This document shows, one piece after another, positions 40,970 to 51,719 of a stretch of DNA of 64,000 nt. How positions within the stretch are numbered: position 1 is the stretch's first letter; each line of letters begins with the position of its first letter. Source of the DNA: Athripsodes cinereus (lineage: Eukaryota > Arthropoda > Insecta > Trichoptera > Leptoceridae); assembly GCA_947579605.1 (NCBI GenBank), contig OX388319.1, forward strand, positions 26,053,447 to 26,117,446. Direction: 5' to 3'. The translations under genes were made by a program, and so were the position numbers. The notes under the pieces were generated by a model. The model was not told the origin of the DNA. It ran no database searches and saw only the letters and a program-made list of their open reading frames with translations.

Positions 40970-42353
40970 TATATTTATTTATTTAATTTAATTTTTACAA
41001 TGTACACAGGATCATTATAAATACGATCATTGTACATATATCTACATATACCTATTATAATATAAGGTACTATACTACATATAGTGTACTATATTGATAT
41101 CGTCTTTTATAGGGTATAAAAAATAATATATCTACAAGGTAGGTAGTAGGTACCTATATAATTATAATATATATTCAGATAAACATGTTAGTTGTCCTCA
41201 GACTAGCCGCATTTAATAAACATGCAAGCTGTTCTCTCCGTGTCAACAAAAAATAAGTCATTCGGGAATAGGCATCGTATATGGTTAGTATTTATTTTCT
41301 TTGAAATCGTTCTGAATGTAGATACAGTAGGTAATAATCATGAATAAAAAAATAAATAAATATTTGTGTGTTGTACTGACGTATCCACTAGCCATTAGCC
41401 CCTTCCTAAATACCTTCTGACACCGGGCCCTCTCACATTGCCATCTCACATAACATATAATTATATTATATACATATTTGTAAATCTACTCTGACAGGTA
41501 TGTTAATATTATTATTATTAATTATTTATTAGTTGGTATAACAAGAGTGTTACTATACATATACGTAGATACATCTACATAATATACATAGTGTGCATTG
41601 CAACCGTGAAACAATATTATTTTAAATCGATACATCAATCAGATTATTATACCTACTGTAAGTATTCAAATGTAGCTATGTATGTATGTATGTATGTATA
41701 GAGTGACATAACACACATACCTATGTAGGTACATCAGCCAACAGCAGCAGTGCATCTCATATACATATTATGTAGGTACCTACCTACCATAATATAGGTA
41801 TTATTATGTTGTTGTACTATTCACACTATATACCTATATTGTGTTATGCTTTACATTTAATAGGTACATATATGTAACAATTTATATAGATAGGTACATA
41901 CGTACCGATATAATAAGTACAATAATATTATAATGTAGGTATTACGGTTTGTGAGTAAGTACTTCATAGGTAGTTAGTGGTGATGTTTTGCAGTCAGCTG
42001 TGAGTAGCGCAGAATGACTCTACAGTCCACACTACAAATCCACACTCCTCACTTGGCTCTCAGACACGGCTCACAACGGCTGGACGAGCTCCATCGGGAC
42101 ACTCGGGACTCCGTGATATAAATAATAACACTTATTCTAAAACTAAAATCACCAATTCTATGTAAAGTGACCGAGGTGTTTATTCAATAATAAAAGTTGT
42201 GGTTAGAAGAATGTTTGTAAATAAATAGAAAATCTTAACTGTCAGAGCGAGTCACTGTTGTGTGAGGGTGGAGTAGTGCTGTGTGGTGTGTGTTTTATGC
42301 AGGATGTGTGGATGCAGGTACTGAGCAGTCAACAGCCAGCAGACTTCCTCAAG
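40970..42353. other. Intergenic DNA upstream of the Kazal gene
   Basis: No gene. Rich in TAGGTACCTA words and (TA)n/(GTAT)n runs. The promoter and 5' UTR of the Kazal gene presumably lie in the last few hundred bases; a TCAG-type initiator near 41993 is possible but not distinctive. Confidence 0.4.
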
Positions 42354-42387
42354 ATGAGCCGGATTCTTATCCTGCTCCTCATACTGG
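42354..42387 (+). CDS. Kazal inhibitor exon 1 (signal peptide)
   Basis: ATG followed by 11 codons MSRILILLLIL and one base, then donor gtgagt. Together with exon 2 it encodes a signal peptide. The first intron is about 6.5 kb and holds a LINE and a DNA transposon. Confidence 0.85.
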
Positions 42388-45300
42388 GTGAGTATGTACA
42401 TAATAAATAATACATACCTATGTAATTCATCAAGGCATATGTAGAGACATATAAGATCCTGTATGCATTTATATTCTCTCAAGTTGTGTTAGAGTAAGAA
42501 AATTGTTGAGAGCCTGGTAAGGTGAGGAGTGTTGTGGTCCCGCACAATAGGTATTTATAGCAGCCTTATCTGTACTGAACTTACAATATATAGGTATTAT
42601 TGTATGGTCAGTGTACTTAAAGTAAAATAATTATTGTGATTGATGCCAGCCGCGCAACTGACACTCACCTTGCAAATCAGCTGTTCGATGCGTTACTATA
42701 CATACATACACGTGCATATCATATAATATATATGTATATGTGAGTGTGCACCCATACATTCCACGAGCCACGAGGGGTATTCCTCGATCTGTGAGTGAGC
42801 AGACCCGACTTTTATATTTTGTTGAACACATTACACTTTACTATGTAGACTATTATCTAATAAGAAGGTAAACATATTGCAATAATTATGTTGGTATTTT
42901 ACAGAACTTTGGTATCGGTATGTAGGTATACATATCTACATATATGTATTATTGTATTACATGTGTACATAGATACTACGTACCTATCTATATACGAGTA
43001 ATAATACATCATTACATATATAAATAGTCAGGCATATATATATTGTGTAAAGCTGCACAGTCATGAATAGGTAGCTACCTATGTACATACATGAGATAGA
43101 ATATATAGTTAGTGTTAAACTAATTAATAATAATATTATAGGTATATTTACTTAAACATCATTATTATAATAGGTATGTAAAGGAATCAGCTGGAATGTG
43201 TATTTCGTGTGGAACAGGTTTGGTGACAGGACAGTTAGGTACCTACACATATATGTGCCTACCTACATAATATTGTTAATCAGTGATATATGTATGTGCT
43301 TTACAAATAATAATATGAATGATAGTAGGAAAGACTGCAAAACAAAAGTTAAAATGTTGTAGAAAACTGATGACATGGTTGCTGGTGACCATCTTAATGT
43401 AAATGAATATATAAGAAAGCAAATCTTTATCTTATATTATTTGTTAACTCTGTTCGGTTCTAAAATATCAATATTGTGCCTATATCAATATTGTCGCCTA
43501 TCTCTAAGATTTTTGAAACCATTGTTCGTAAGGAGGTGATGTTTTTCCTTAAGCCTTATCTTTTGATTGAACAACATGGGTTTATGGGTAGTAGATCAAC
43601 GGTAACCAATCTTATATCATGTACTGACTATCTTTTCCCTGCAATGGACAATCGTGTACAGGTCGATGCCATATATACTGATTTTCAAAAGGCGTTCGAT
43701 AAGGTTGATCATCGTGTATTAATTAGAAAATTGTATACTTATGGTATTCGTGGAAACCTTTTGAGATGTATTGAATCGTATATTTCTAATAGGCTTATGA
43801 CTGTCAAACTAAATGGATTCTCATCTGAAGGGATTACTATTACCTCTGGTGTTCCACAGGGCCGTGTGTTGGGTTCTTTGTTGTTCACTATTTTCATAAA
43901 TGATATTGGTAACTGTTTCAGACATTCGGAATTTCTCTTGTTTGCGGACGATCTGAAGATTTTCCGTCAAATTCGATCATTGCATGATTGTGAATTACTT
44001 AACGAAGATTTAAATAGATTACACAATTATTGTATTGAAAATTGTTTATTTCTGAACTTTGAGAAATGCAATTCAATGTCATTTACCAAAAATAGATTAA
44101 AAATTGATTACATCTACAGAATTGATGACTATAGTTTGTTAAAGGTTGATAAAATCAGGGACTTGGGTATCATACTTGACTCCAAACTTCATTTTGACAG
44201 CCATTTGGATAAGATCTCCGAAGAAAGTAATAAAGTGCTGGGTTTTATTTTGAGAACTACTAAATCCTTCAAATCCTGTGAATCTTCTTTGTTTTTGTAT
44301 ATGCCGCTGATTCGTTCTAAATTTGAATACTGTTCGACCATATGGAATCCTCATTATAAGAAATATGTTGATCAGATTGAGAGAATTCAAAGACGTTTTG
44401 TTCGATTGATGAAGAAAAGATTGCCCAACATCAACAAACTTGAAAGACTACTTAAATTAGAATCTAGAAGAACTTTGATTGATGTCTGTAACCTAAGAAA
44501 GGTGTGTGTGTGTGTCTGAATTTGATACACCCGATATTTTAAGTAAAATCAATTTAAGATTGCCTACTCAGACTAGATCTTGCTCTCCATTTCATCTTCA
44601 AAAACCAATACCATGGCTGGCTCTAGAAATCCAATATATGTATAGGATGTGTAACATTTATAACAAGAACTTTTCCCAATGTGAACTAGTTGAGACCACA
44701 AGTTATAAATTCAAAAAGCAGTTTGGGAGTCTTATTTTCGGCTCTGGTGCTGTTCCTGGACTGGGTTGAGTGTCGGATTGTTTTCGTTTATATCTTATTT
44801 TATTATTACTTTTTGTTTTTTCTTCATTGGGGTGAAATACTTTTTCTTTTTTTTTGAGAGAGACTTTATTTTCTTTTGTTTTGATATATTTTATGTATGT
44901 TTTATATATATGTATATATTTAAGGAATTTTTATTGAACACATTGTAATTGTGTGAATATTGAATCTATCTACTGTGCGTGTTTGCGTGATGTCTATGTT
45001 CGAGATTGAATGCATGTATCTATAGATATTGTGTGCATGGTCTGGATGTTCGATTATTATTATTTGTGCGAATTTTGTTGATTTTTATTAATTATGAATA
45101 CTGAACATCTGTAATGCGCCTTGAAATAAATAAATAAATAAATAAACCAATCAATACTATATTAAGAATATGTCTCAGCCTGACACTTAAATCTGCACTA
45201 CTAACAGAAAAGGACATATAATAATATGTTATCTATAGATATTTTTGATGAGTGCAAATTATATTAACTAGATGATACAAGTTATGTAGTAGGGTACTTA

Positions 45301-48300
45301 CCTATTGTTTTACTATAAATACCTACTATGACTATACCATCACAAACTACAATAGTGTGTGTACAATCCTATAATATGTAAACTGTTTGCAAGAAAATTA
45401 AACAAATGCATTGAATTCTAGATATTGCTAGGATTTGTAGATCAATAGATACATTCTTATATAGTAAGTTAGTATGTATGTACATATCGTCCCTCGTCTG
45501 ACTAACTGTCGTAACTGACTTTTTTGACAAAACTGAGTTATGACCGCCACCATGTATTTTGATTTGATACGCATGTTCTCACCGAAGATCACAGCTGTAG
45601 CTACTGCTGTTATCCTGGAACAGCTTTCTGATTTGTTGTCGTATCTACGAATTAATCAAAATAATATCTCACTAACGGACGTAAGTGCAGATACTACAGT
45701 TAGTGTGATTTTTTTATAAATGAAAAACATATCCGATGTAGGCCCTACCTTGAAATACGACACTTAGTATAGTCATTAACTGGGAATAACTTTTCATTTA
45801 TTCTCACATAGGATAGCATTTTTCTTTGTTGGAATCATTTTAGTAGAGATTCTCAATATCCCGATCATAATTTAGTATAGCATAAAGTACTGAAAGAATT
45901 AATATGTCAAATATTTACGAAGTGCGGCACAACGTACAATTACAACGCGAGTACATCGTTAAACAAAAAAATTGGGACGAAAAAAACTGCTGGTTTGAAT
46001 TCTAGAAGAAATTTTACAATTTATTAGCATCTTCTGCTAGACGGACAGCAGATATGCCGAACATTTTTTTTAAATACACTGAGTGTTGGAAAAAAACGGT
46101 TAAACCAGCAATCGATAAAATAACTCCGACGAGGATTTTAGGAAAAGAAAATCGTGGCGGGCGCAAAACATTTTACATTGAAAGTGATCTGAGAATGAGA
46201 CGCAATATTGAGGAACAAATTGAGAGATTTCCAAAAGTTGAGTCTCACTATTGTCGTGAAAGGACGACATGAAAATACTTGCATAGTGACTTGACATTGA
46301 GAAAATGCACGCTTTGTTTCTGGATACTTTGAAAAACAATCCTGAAAAATCATACAGAAGAGTTTTAATATAAAAAAATCTGTCTTTCCATCTACCGAAA
46401 AAGGATCAGTGTAGCTAGTGTACGACATATTGCGAAGGCTCAGAAGATGTTAAAACTAAATTGAAAAATCAATAACTTAAGCATGAAAATGAAAAAAATA
46501 CTTGTTAGTCCTGTTAGAATGGTTGGCAAAACAAAGGCTCAGCAAGATTCTGCAACACAGTGTGCTACGTTTGATATGCAGCAAGTTATCAACTTACCAA
46601 TCAGCAATGAAAATGCAGTTTTCAATAAAAGACGTTTATTAGTATATAACTTTACAATATACGATATGTCTTCTGATGAGTGCTATCGTTTCACGTGGCA
46701 TGAAGGTGCAAGCAAGAGGGGTTCCTCTGAAATTTAAACTACGTTTTTCTTTTCTGAATATGTATGATGAAAAATGTAACAAAAAAATATTTTTATTTGC
46801 CGACGACTGTAGCGGTCAAAACAAAAATTCAATAATCGCTTCTACCCTAATTTACTTTATAAATAATTCAAGAAATAATAATGAAATAAAATTACGTTTA
46901 TCTGTTCCATGTCACGGACAAAGTGAAGGTGATTCGGTACACAGTGCCATTAACTATTCGCTTAAGAAAAGTGGTAACATCTTTGTCCCTAGTCAATTAG
47001 TTCCTATTTTCAAATTAGCAGGTAGAAACAAACCTTTTACCGTTACACCCCACAACTATTCAGATTTTTTGGATTTTAAGAAATTATCAATTGAGCTACG
47101 TCTTCTCTCCCTTCGAATTGACGACACAGGGCTAAATGTAAACTGGACAGAGATGACGTAATTTTCAGTAGAAAAACACAGTCTTACTAAGTTTTCTTTT
47201 AAAACTAGTGATGGTGAAACGAATTATCGTTCAATATCCTTGAACCGACAAGTATCTAAAATAATATTGCATAACGAGATTTCTCGACTCAAATCCACTC
47301 CATCTAAAATTTCCCAGGCAAAATATGCTGACTTGATGTCTTTGACTACTGGCGATACATCGATGATAAGATTACTCAAGGAGGCTGAGTTTTATAAGTC
47401 CTTCCATCACTAAATTCGTTATTTTGAAAATAATCACGAAATTTAATTTTAGAGTAAAAGAAACCGACGTGCGTGCATGAGAAATTGTATGACTGTGGAG
47501 GAAGCGAAAGAAGTATGTAAGGACAGATCTAATTGGCGTTCCGTTCTCTCTGCCTACCCCAATTGGGATACGGCGTGAGGGAAAAGATAGAATTTAATTT
47601 AATTTATTAACATCTGATGATGAGGATGAGAACTCTCGAACACCATAATCTGTATACGAATTTATTTTTTAGTGATTTACTATCATTTTATTTTCCATAA
47701 AACTGCTGTTATTACATTGTAAACACTCTTGTTAATTAATATACTTTCTCATATTATAAAATCGTTTTGTTTTAACCTTTGACTCTTAAAATAGTTAAGT
47801 CCTATCTGAGCACAACTAAATATGGCCATGAAAAAAAAATCTCACAAAGGGTCCTATCTACTTTGACGGCGCATAAAAAAAAATCCAATATACTTATGGA
47901 AATTAATTTATCATAAAAACGATTCAAAGATACATAAAAATACAAATAAAATAATAAAATACATTTAGAGTCTTTCGTATAGCTGGGAGAGACGAAACTA
48001 TGCACGCCAAAACACTAAAAATGCTCTCCTGAACAATTTACATTTCACCAGTTACGACAGTTAGTCAGATGAGGGACGATATGTATGTATGCACCTACAT
48101 ATATACAGTACCTAACTAATTTGTAATAATATACACGGCTTACGCCTTTGATACATAGTGATAATAAATTATAGCACGCAACACTAATACCTATCATATC
48201 AAATCATAATTTAAAAATAAAACAGATCATATAATATCAAATCATAATTTAAAAATAAAACAGATCATATAATATCAAATCTTCTTCTTCTGCTTGTAAT

Positions 48301-51054
48301 AGATGATTGATCTGTTTGTTCGGAATTTGTTTCCTCTTGCGACGCTGAAGACCAATTATCCTTCCATGTTTTAGGTGGCCACAAATCAAAATCACAAAGT
48401 TTAAATATAACATTATCGTACCATACTATATAACAATCTCACGCCGCCCGTGTCCCAAGTGGGGTATAGGCAGACAGAACGGAACGCCAGATGGATCAAT
48501 CTCTACACACTTCCTTCGCATCCTCCACATTCATACAATTTCTCATGCACGCACGTCGGTTCTTTATAACATACTGTACAAGATCAAATCACAATATAAC
48601 ACAATAATCTCACAAATCCCTCGTTACGGGTGGATTGCTGGAAAAAATAAAATGGAAATCACAATATAAAAATAAAACATATGATAGCAAATCATTATAT
48701 AAAATTAAAACACATCTTATCAAATCACAATACAAAAATTCATCGTGTCAAATCATAATATAAAAAAATGTAACATATCGTATCATATCAGAATAGTTTC
48801 ACTATTTTTTTTCCTTGAGTGTATTATTTACTGACGTAATACATAATATAATACGTAGCTACTTTAAGTAGGTACATATTTATTTAATTAAATATATTTA
48901 TGTGTGTTGCAGCAAGTAGCTCCTCCATATGCGAATGTCACCATCGTGGTGGGAGCATCATCTACGTGGAGAGAGAACACGAAAATGAGGAGAGTGTGAC
49001 AGAGCCCGCGGCACTGTGCAAGAGGTTCCGCTCCAGGCAACAATTCGGAGGGGAGGTGTGTGGACAGGATGGACTTACCTACCCCAATGGCATGTACATC
49101 TCCTGCCTCAACAGACACCGTACAAGGGATCACTGTGAGTATCATTATATATCTACTGCAGGTATATACCTATTATTACATTTATTTGCAATCTCATCAA
49201 TAACACCCGAATAGTAGAAAAAATTGTAATATGAAGAGGGGTGCTGTAATATTTCACAATTTATACATAAATTCTACACATCACATTACTAATTCCTATA
49301 TATGTAGGTACAACATAAATATTTAAAATAAGTGTAGGTATGATGTGTAGGTGTGATCGTTGTAATATGAAGATTGTAATATGAAGAGGGGTGCTGTAAT
49401 ATTTCACAATTTATACATAAATTCTACACATCACATTACTAATTCCTATATATGTAGGTACAACATAAATATTTAAAATAAGTGTAGGTATGATGTGTAG
49501 GTGTGATCGTTGTAATATGAAGATTGTAATATGAAGAGGGGTGCTGTAATATTTCACAATTTATACATAAATTCTACACATCACATTACTAATTCCTATA
49601 TATGTAGGTACAACATAAATATTTAAAATAAGTGTAGGTATGATGTGTAGGTGTGATCGTTGTAATATGAAGATTGTAATATGAAGAGGGGTGCTGTAAT
49701 ATTTCACAATTTATACATAAATTCTACACATCACATTACTAATTCCTATATATGTAGGTACAACATAAATATTTAAAATAAGTGTAGGTATGATGTGTAG
49801 GTGTGATCGTTGTAATATGAAGATTGTAATATGAAGAGGGGTGCTGTAATATTTCACAATTTATACATAAATTCTACACATCACATTACTAATTCCTATA
49901 TATGTAGGTACAACATAAATATTTAAAATAAGTGTAGGTATGATGTGTAGGTGTGATCGTTGTAATATGAAGATTGTAATATGAAGAGGGGTGCTGTAAT
50001 ATTTCACAATTTATACATAAATTCTACACATCACATTACTAATTCCTATATATGTAGGTACAACATAAATATTTAAAATAAGTGTAGGTATGATGTGTAG
50101 GTGTGATCGTTGTGTTCTAATCTAGGTATAGGAAAGCGCGAGCTTCCGACGAACCACGTGGCTTGATTACGTGAATCAAATTCTCCATACATATGTACTT
50201 ATAATAACTACAATGTTTACATCGATATACATAATACCCAATGTAGTGGTGTAGGTCAGGTAGGTATGCGTAATTGGAGTTTTGGCGGGCCAGAAAAGTA
50301 GCTAAATGAAGTATGTATTGATGTTCGAGCATAAAATACCGCCGCTGGAGAAAGCATAAATAAAACATTTGTTTTATTTATTTCATTATGGAATTGTAGT
50401 AGGTACCTAAACACAGTGAATATTACAGACTAATGTACATAGCTATACTTGTATTGTATCTACATAATATGTATGTATGTACACGAGTATGTGTCATACA
50501 GTCGAATAGATCGAATCAATATGCATGAGTGCCAACGTGTTTCATCACATCAGTAGGGTTACTCTTGACAAAATCTAAACACGATCTTAATCTTAATCAT
50601 ACGACGCGCGAAGTGACTATTGGCCAAAAATACGCTCATACCGATCGTGCGATAGCGGTAGCGCGGTGTTTTTGACCATAGTCCCTTCGTGCCTCGAAAG
50701 ATCAAGATCAATACTAGATTAAGATCGTATTTAGATTGTGTCAAGATTAGCCCTGCTGTAGTGTTGGTGATTTGCAGATATTAAAGCTGTATATGCCGGA
50801 GCCTGCAGAAATGATGTGGACGAAGTTCCCGAATGCGAGAAGAATTTCCTTTATAAACCAGTGTGCGGCTCTGACAACGAGACCTACGCCAACTTAGAGG
50901 CCCTTAATTGTAAGAATGCCATGACTCCAGGATACGGTGAGTATATTTTTACATACTAAAATTATATTACATTTGCTATATTACCTACACAATGTTCTAC
51001 GTACCTATACCTACATACAGCTATTTACATAGGTGTACCAACACAAACAGTAGA

Positions 51055-51093
<39 letters not shown>

Positions 51094-51360
51094 GCGTCAA
51101 TATAAATTTGTCGTAACCCCCTTCGTCTTTGTGATTTCATTCATTGCCATCAGATACTTTAGGTTGGATAGTGCCATAGCTCAATATATTAATATATGTG
51201 TGTGTGTGTGTGTTACTAGAAGTGAAGCTGTCTCGGAATGGAGAGTGCGAGGAGTTACGGTGCCCCTGTCGCGTGCCGTCCCAATCCAAGGTGTGTGCCT
51301 CCAATGGTCTCACCTACCGCAGCCTCGAGGAGGTGCGTTGCCTCAGGAAGTACAATCATG
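42354..51360 (+). CDS. Secreted multi-Kazal serine protease inhibitor (four exons visible, 3' end not found)
   Basis: Exons: 42354-42387, 48913-49134, 50778-50936, 51220-51360, all joined in phase 1 at GT/AG sites. The start is MSRILILLLILA, a short hydrophobic signal peptide, cleaved near SSSICEC. Three Kazal domains follow: VCGQDGLTYPN, PVCGSDNETYAN and KVCASNGLTYRS are the diagnostic central motifs. Each domain is split by an intron between its fifth and sixth cysteine; the sixth Cys of domains 1 and 2 are YAGAC and RNGEC at the start of the next exon. The third domain lacks its sixth Cys in the window, so at least one more exon must exist. The secreted product should inhibit serine proteases, like insect dipetalogastin/infestin-type proteins. 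Target specificity cannot be read. Confidence 0.9.
43469..44769 (+). pseudogene. 5'-truncated CR1/Jockey-type reverse transcriptase
   Basis: Starts inside the reverse transcriptase (PISILSPISKIFE), with no endonuclease. Motifs: GFMGSRSTVTNLI, IYTDFQKAFDKVDHRVL, SGVPQGRVLGSLLF, FADDLKIF. The frame is open to 44500, where a (GT)n run shifts it; the C-terminal end (44506-44769) continues in another frame (SPFHLQKP, ending GAVPGLG). Sits in intron 1 of the Kazal gene. Resembles the LINE at 25039 but is a different family. Confidence 0.85.
44770..45145 (+). mobile_element. 3' UTR and (AAAT)n tail of the truncated LINE
   Basis: T-rich 3' UTR ending AATGCGCCTTGAAATAAATA and a short (AAAT)n tail at 45122-45145. 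Confidence 0.75.
45900..47161 (+). pseudogene. Decayed DDE-type transposase with PKKDQC and DDCSGQNKN motifs
   Basis: Pieces in several frames: FPKVESHYCRERTT, then a broken KNLSFHLPKKDQCS segment (usually a Cys zinc ligand after a FNxxF lead-in), NKRRLLVYNFTIYD, and FLFADDCSGQNKNSIIAS (46797-46850), then CHGQSEGDSVHSAINYSL, which supply the usual Asp and downstream acidic/His motifs. This protein type is common in insect genomes as an uncharacterised transposase. At least three frameshifts or stops make it inactive. Confidence 0.75.
47453..47590 (+). pseudogene. RTE-type LINE C-terminal fragment nested in the DNA transposon
   Basis: Encodes [32 protein letters not shown] and PNWDTA with stop, nearly the same as the end of the copy at 6575-6992. 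It lies inside the transposon at 45488-48078, so it inserted after it. Confidence 0.85.
48118..48160 (-). mobile_element. LINE 3' terminus fragment
   Basis: The reverse complement reads AAAGGCGTAAGCCGTGTATA then TTATTACAAA, matching the LINE 3' end at 24268. Followed to the right by a duplicated 37-bp AT-rich unit (48195-48270). Confidence 0.55.
48430..48565 (-). pseudogene. RTE-type LINE C-terminal fragment
   Basis: Minus strand repeats the last ~45 codons of the RTE family ([18 protein letters not shown], [14 protein letters not shown]) with a frame break, ending in the GGCGTGAG block. Confidence 0.75.
48570..48912. other. Kazal intron 1, AT-rich, no gene
   Basis: Contains imperfect repeats of a CAAATCATAATATAAAA-type word (48655-48780). 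Ends in the acceptor tgttgcag of Kazal exon 2. Confidence 0.45.
48913..49134 (+). CDS. Kazal inhibitor exon 2 (domain 1, first five cysteines)
   Basis: Encodes ASSSICECHHRGG, an acidic linker (REHENEESVTEP), CKRFRSRQQFGGEVCGQDGL and TYPNGMYISCLNRHRT, then donor gtgagt. Completes the Ala codon from exon 1; ends one base into a Tyr codon. Confidence 0.92.
49215..50113. repeat. Tandem array, six identical 150-bp units
   Basis: ATGAAGAGGGGTGCTGTAAT recurs exactly every 150 bp at 49231, 49381, 49531, 49681, 49831 and 49981, with no difference visible between units. Each contains ATGTAGGTACAACATAAA and a TTGTAATATGAAG word used twice at the junction. In intron 2 of the Kazal gene. Confidence 0.98.
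50125..50190 (+). pseudogene. Short RTE LINE fragment
   Basis: GACGAACCACGTGGCTTGAT then ACGTGAATCAAATTCTC matches the [11 protein letters not shown] coding segment of the copy at 6795-6840. Confidence 0.65.
50551..50758. mobile_element. MITE with ~42-bp inverted ends, directly before Kazal exon 3
   Basis: Ends CAGTAGGGTTACTCTTGACA and the inverse of CAGCAGGGCTAATCTTGACA, with similarity continuing ~42 bp inward (AATCTAAACACGATCTTAAT). No target duplication is obvious. A relative is at 38561. The right end is 19 bp from the splice acceptor at 50777. Confidence 0.8.
50778..50936 (+). CDS. Kazal inhibitor exon 3 (end of domain 1, domain 2)
   Basis: Acceptor gatttgcag. Encodes IKAVYAGAC (sixth Cys of domain 1) directly followed by domain 2: CRNDVDEVPECEKNF, YKPVCGSDNETYANLEALNC, ending MTPGY and donor gtgagt. 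The Cys of YAGAC is shared as the boundary with CRN. Confidence 0.93.
51059..51090. repeat. (GT)n microsatellite
   Basis: About 32 bp of GT in Kazal intron 3; a second GT tract at 51197-51212 immediately precedes the acceptor of exon 4. Confidence 0.95.
51220..51360 (+). CDS. Kazal inhibitor exon 4 (end of domain 2, domain 3 without last Cys)
   Basis: Acceptor gttactag. Encodes EVKLSRNGEC (sixth Cys of domain 2), CEELRCPCRVPSQSKVCASN, GLTYRSLEEVRC and LRKYNH, then donor gtgagt in phase 1. Domain 3 has VCASNGLTY in place of the usual VCGxDGxTY, a Gly-to-Ala change right after the third Cys. Confidence 0.92.
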
Positions 51361-51499
51361 GTGAGTACTCACAACACTAAATATATACGTACTTACATGT
51401 CACGCAGTTACACATTATCCTGGAGACACGTACCCATGTATGTATATACGTACACATTATCATGTATGCAGGTAGATATATCTGTGTGATATTGCATTA

Positions 51500-51635
51500 G
51501 CAGAGAATGCCGTGGGAAGGGGTGACGCGATCGGCACAGAGACGCTCTGAATGGAGGAGGCTGGTTTCTGCCATATGCTCCCGAGTCCCGAGAGGAGCAT
51601 TGAGGTCGATGGTGATGATAAATCATTAGAAGAAG
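51500..51635 (+). pseudogene. LINE C-terminal scrap (RSEWRRLVSA type)
   Basis: RRSEWRRLVSAICSRVPRGA then LRSMVMINH and a stop, the tail end of an RTE-like reverse transcriptase. The same tail occurs on the minus strand at 58735-58800. Confidence 0.6.
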
Positions 51636-51719
51636 AAAATAAATCTAAAACTTGCTCGGGAATATAAATAAGAAACGATGATCAAATTCCATACTACAAG
51701 AACGAATTAAAAAGCGTTT

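Larger units (their letters stand above)
45488..48078 (+). mobile_element. Cut-and-paste DNA transposon, ~2.6 kb, with ~30-bp TIRs
   Basis: Termini CGTCCCTCGTCTGACTAACT (45488) and the inverse of CGTCCCTCATCTGACTAACT (ending 48078) match over about 30 bp with one mismatch and are flanked by ATAT on both sides, consistent with a 4-bp target duplication. It contains a broken transposase (46000-47160) and, nested, an RTE fragment at 47453-47590. Superfamily not certain; a 4-bp duplication would fit Sola-like elements. Confidence 0.85.

Noticed and set aside
13474..50113. CRISPR-like arrays among the tandem repeats
   Set aside because: The 93-, 150-, 188- and 222-bp arrays are contiguous satellites with no unique spacers, in a eukaryotic context.
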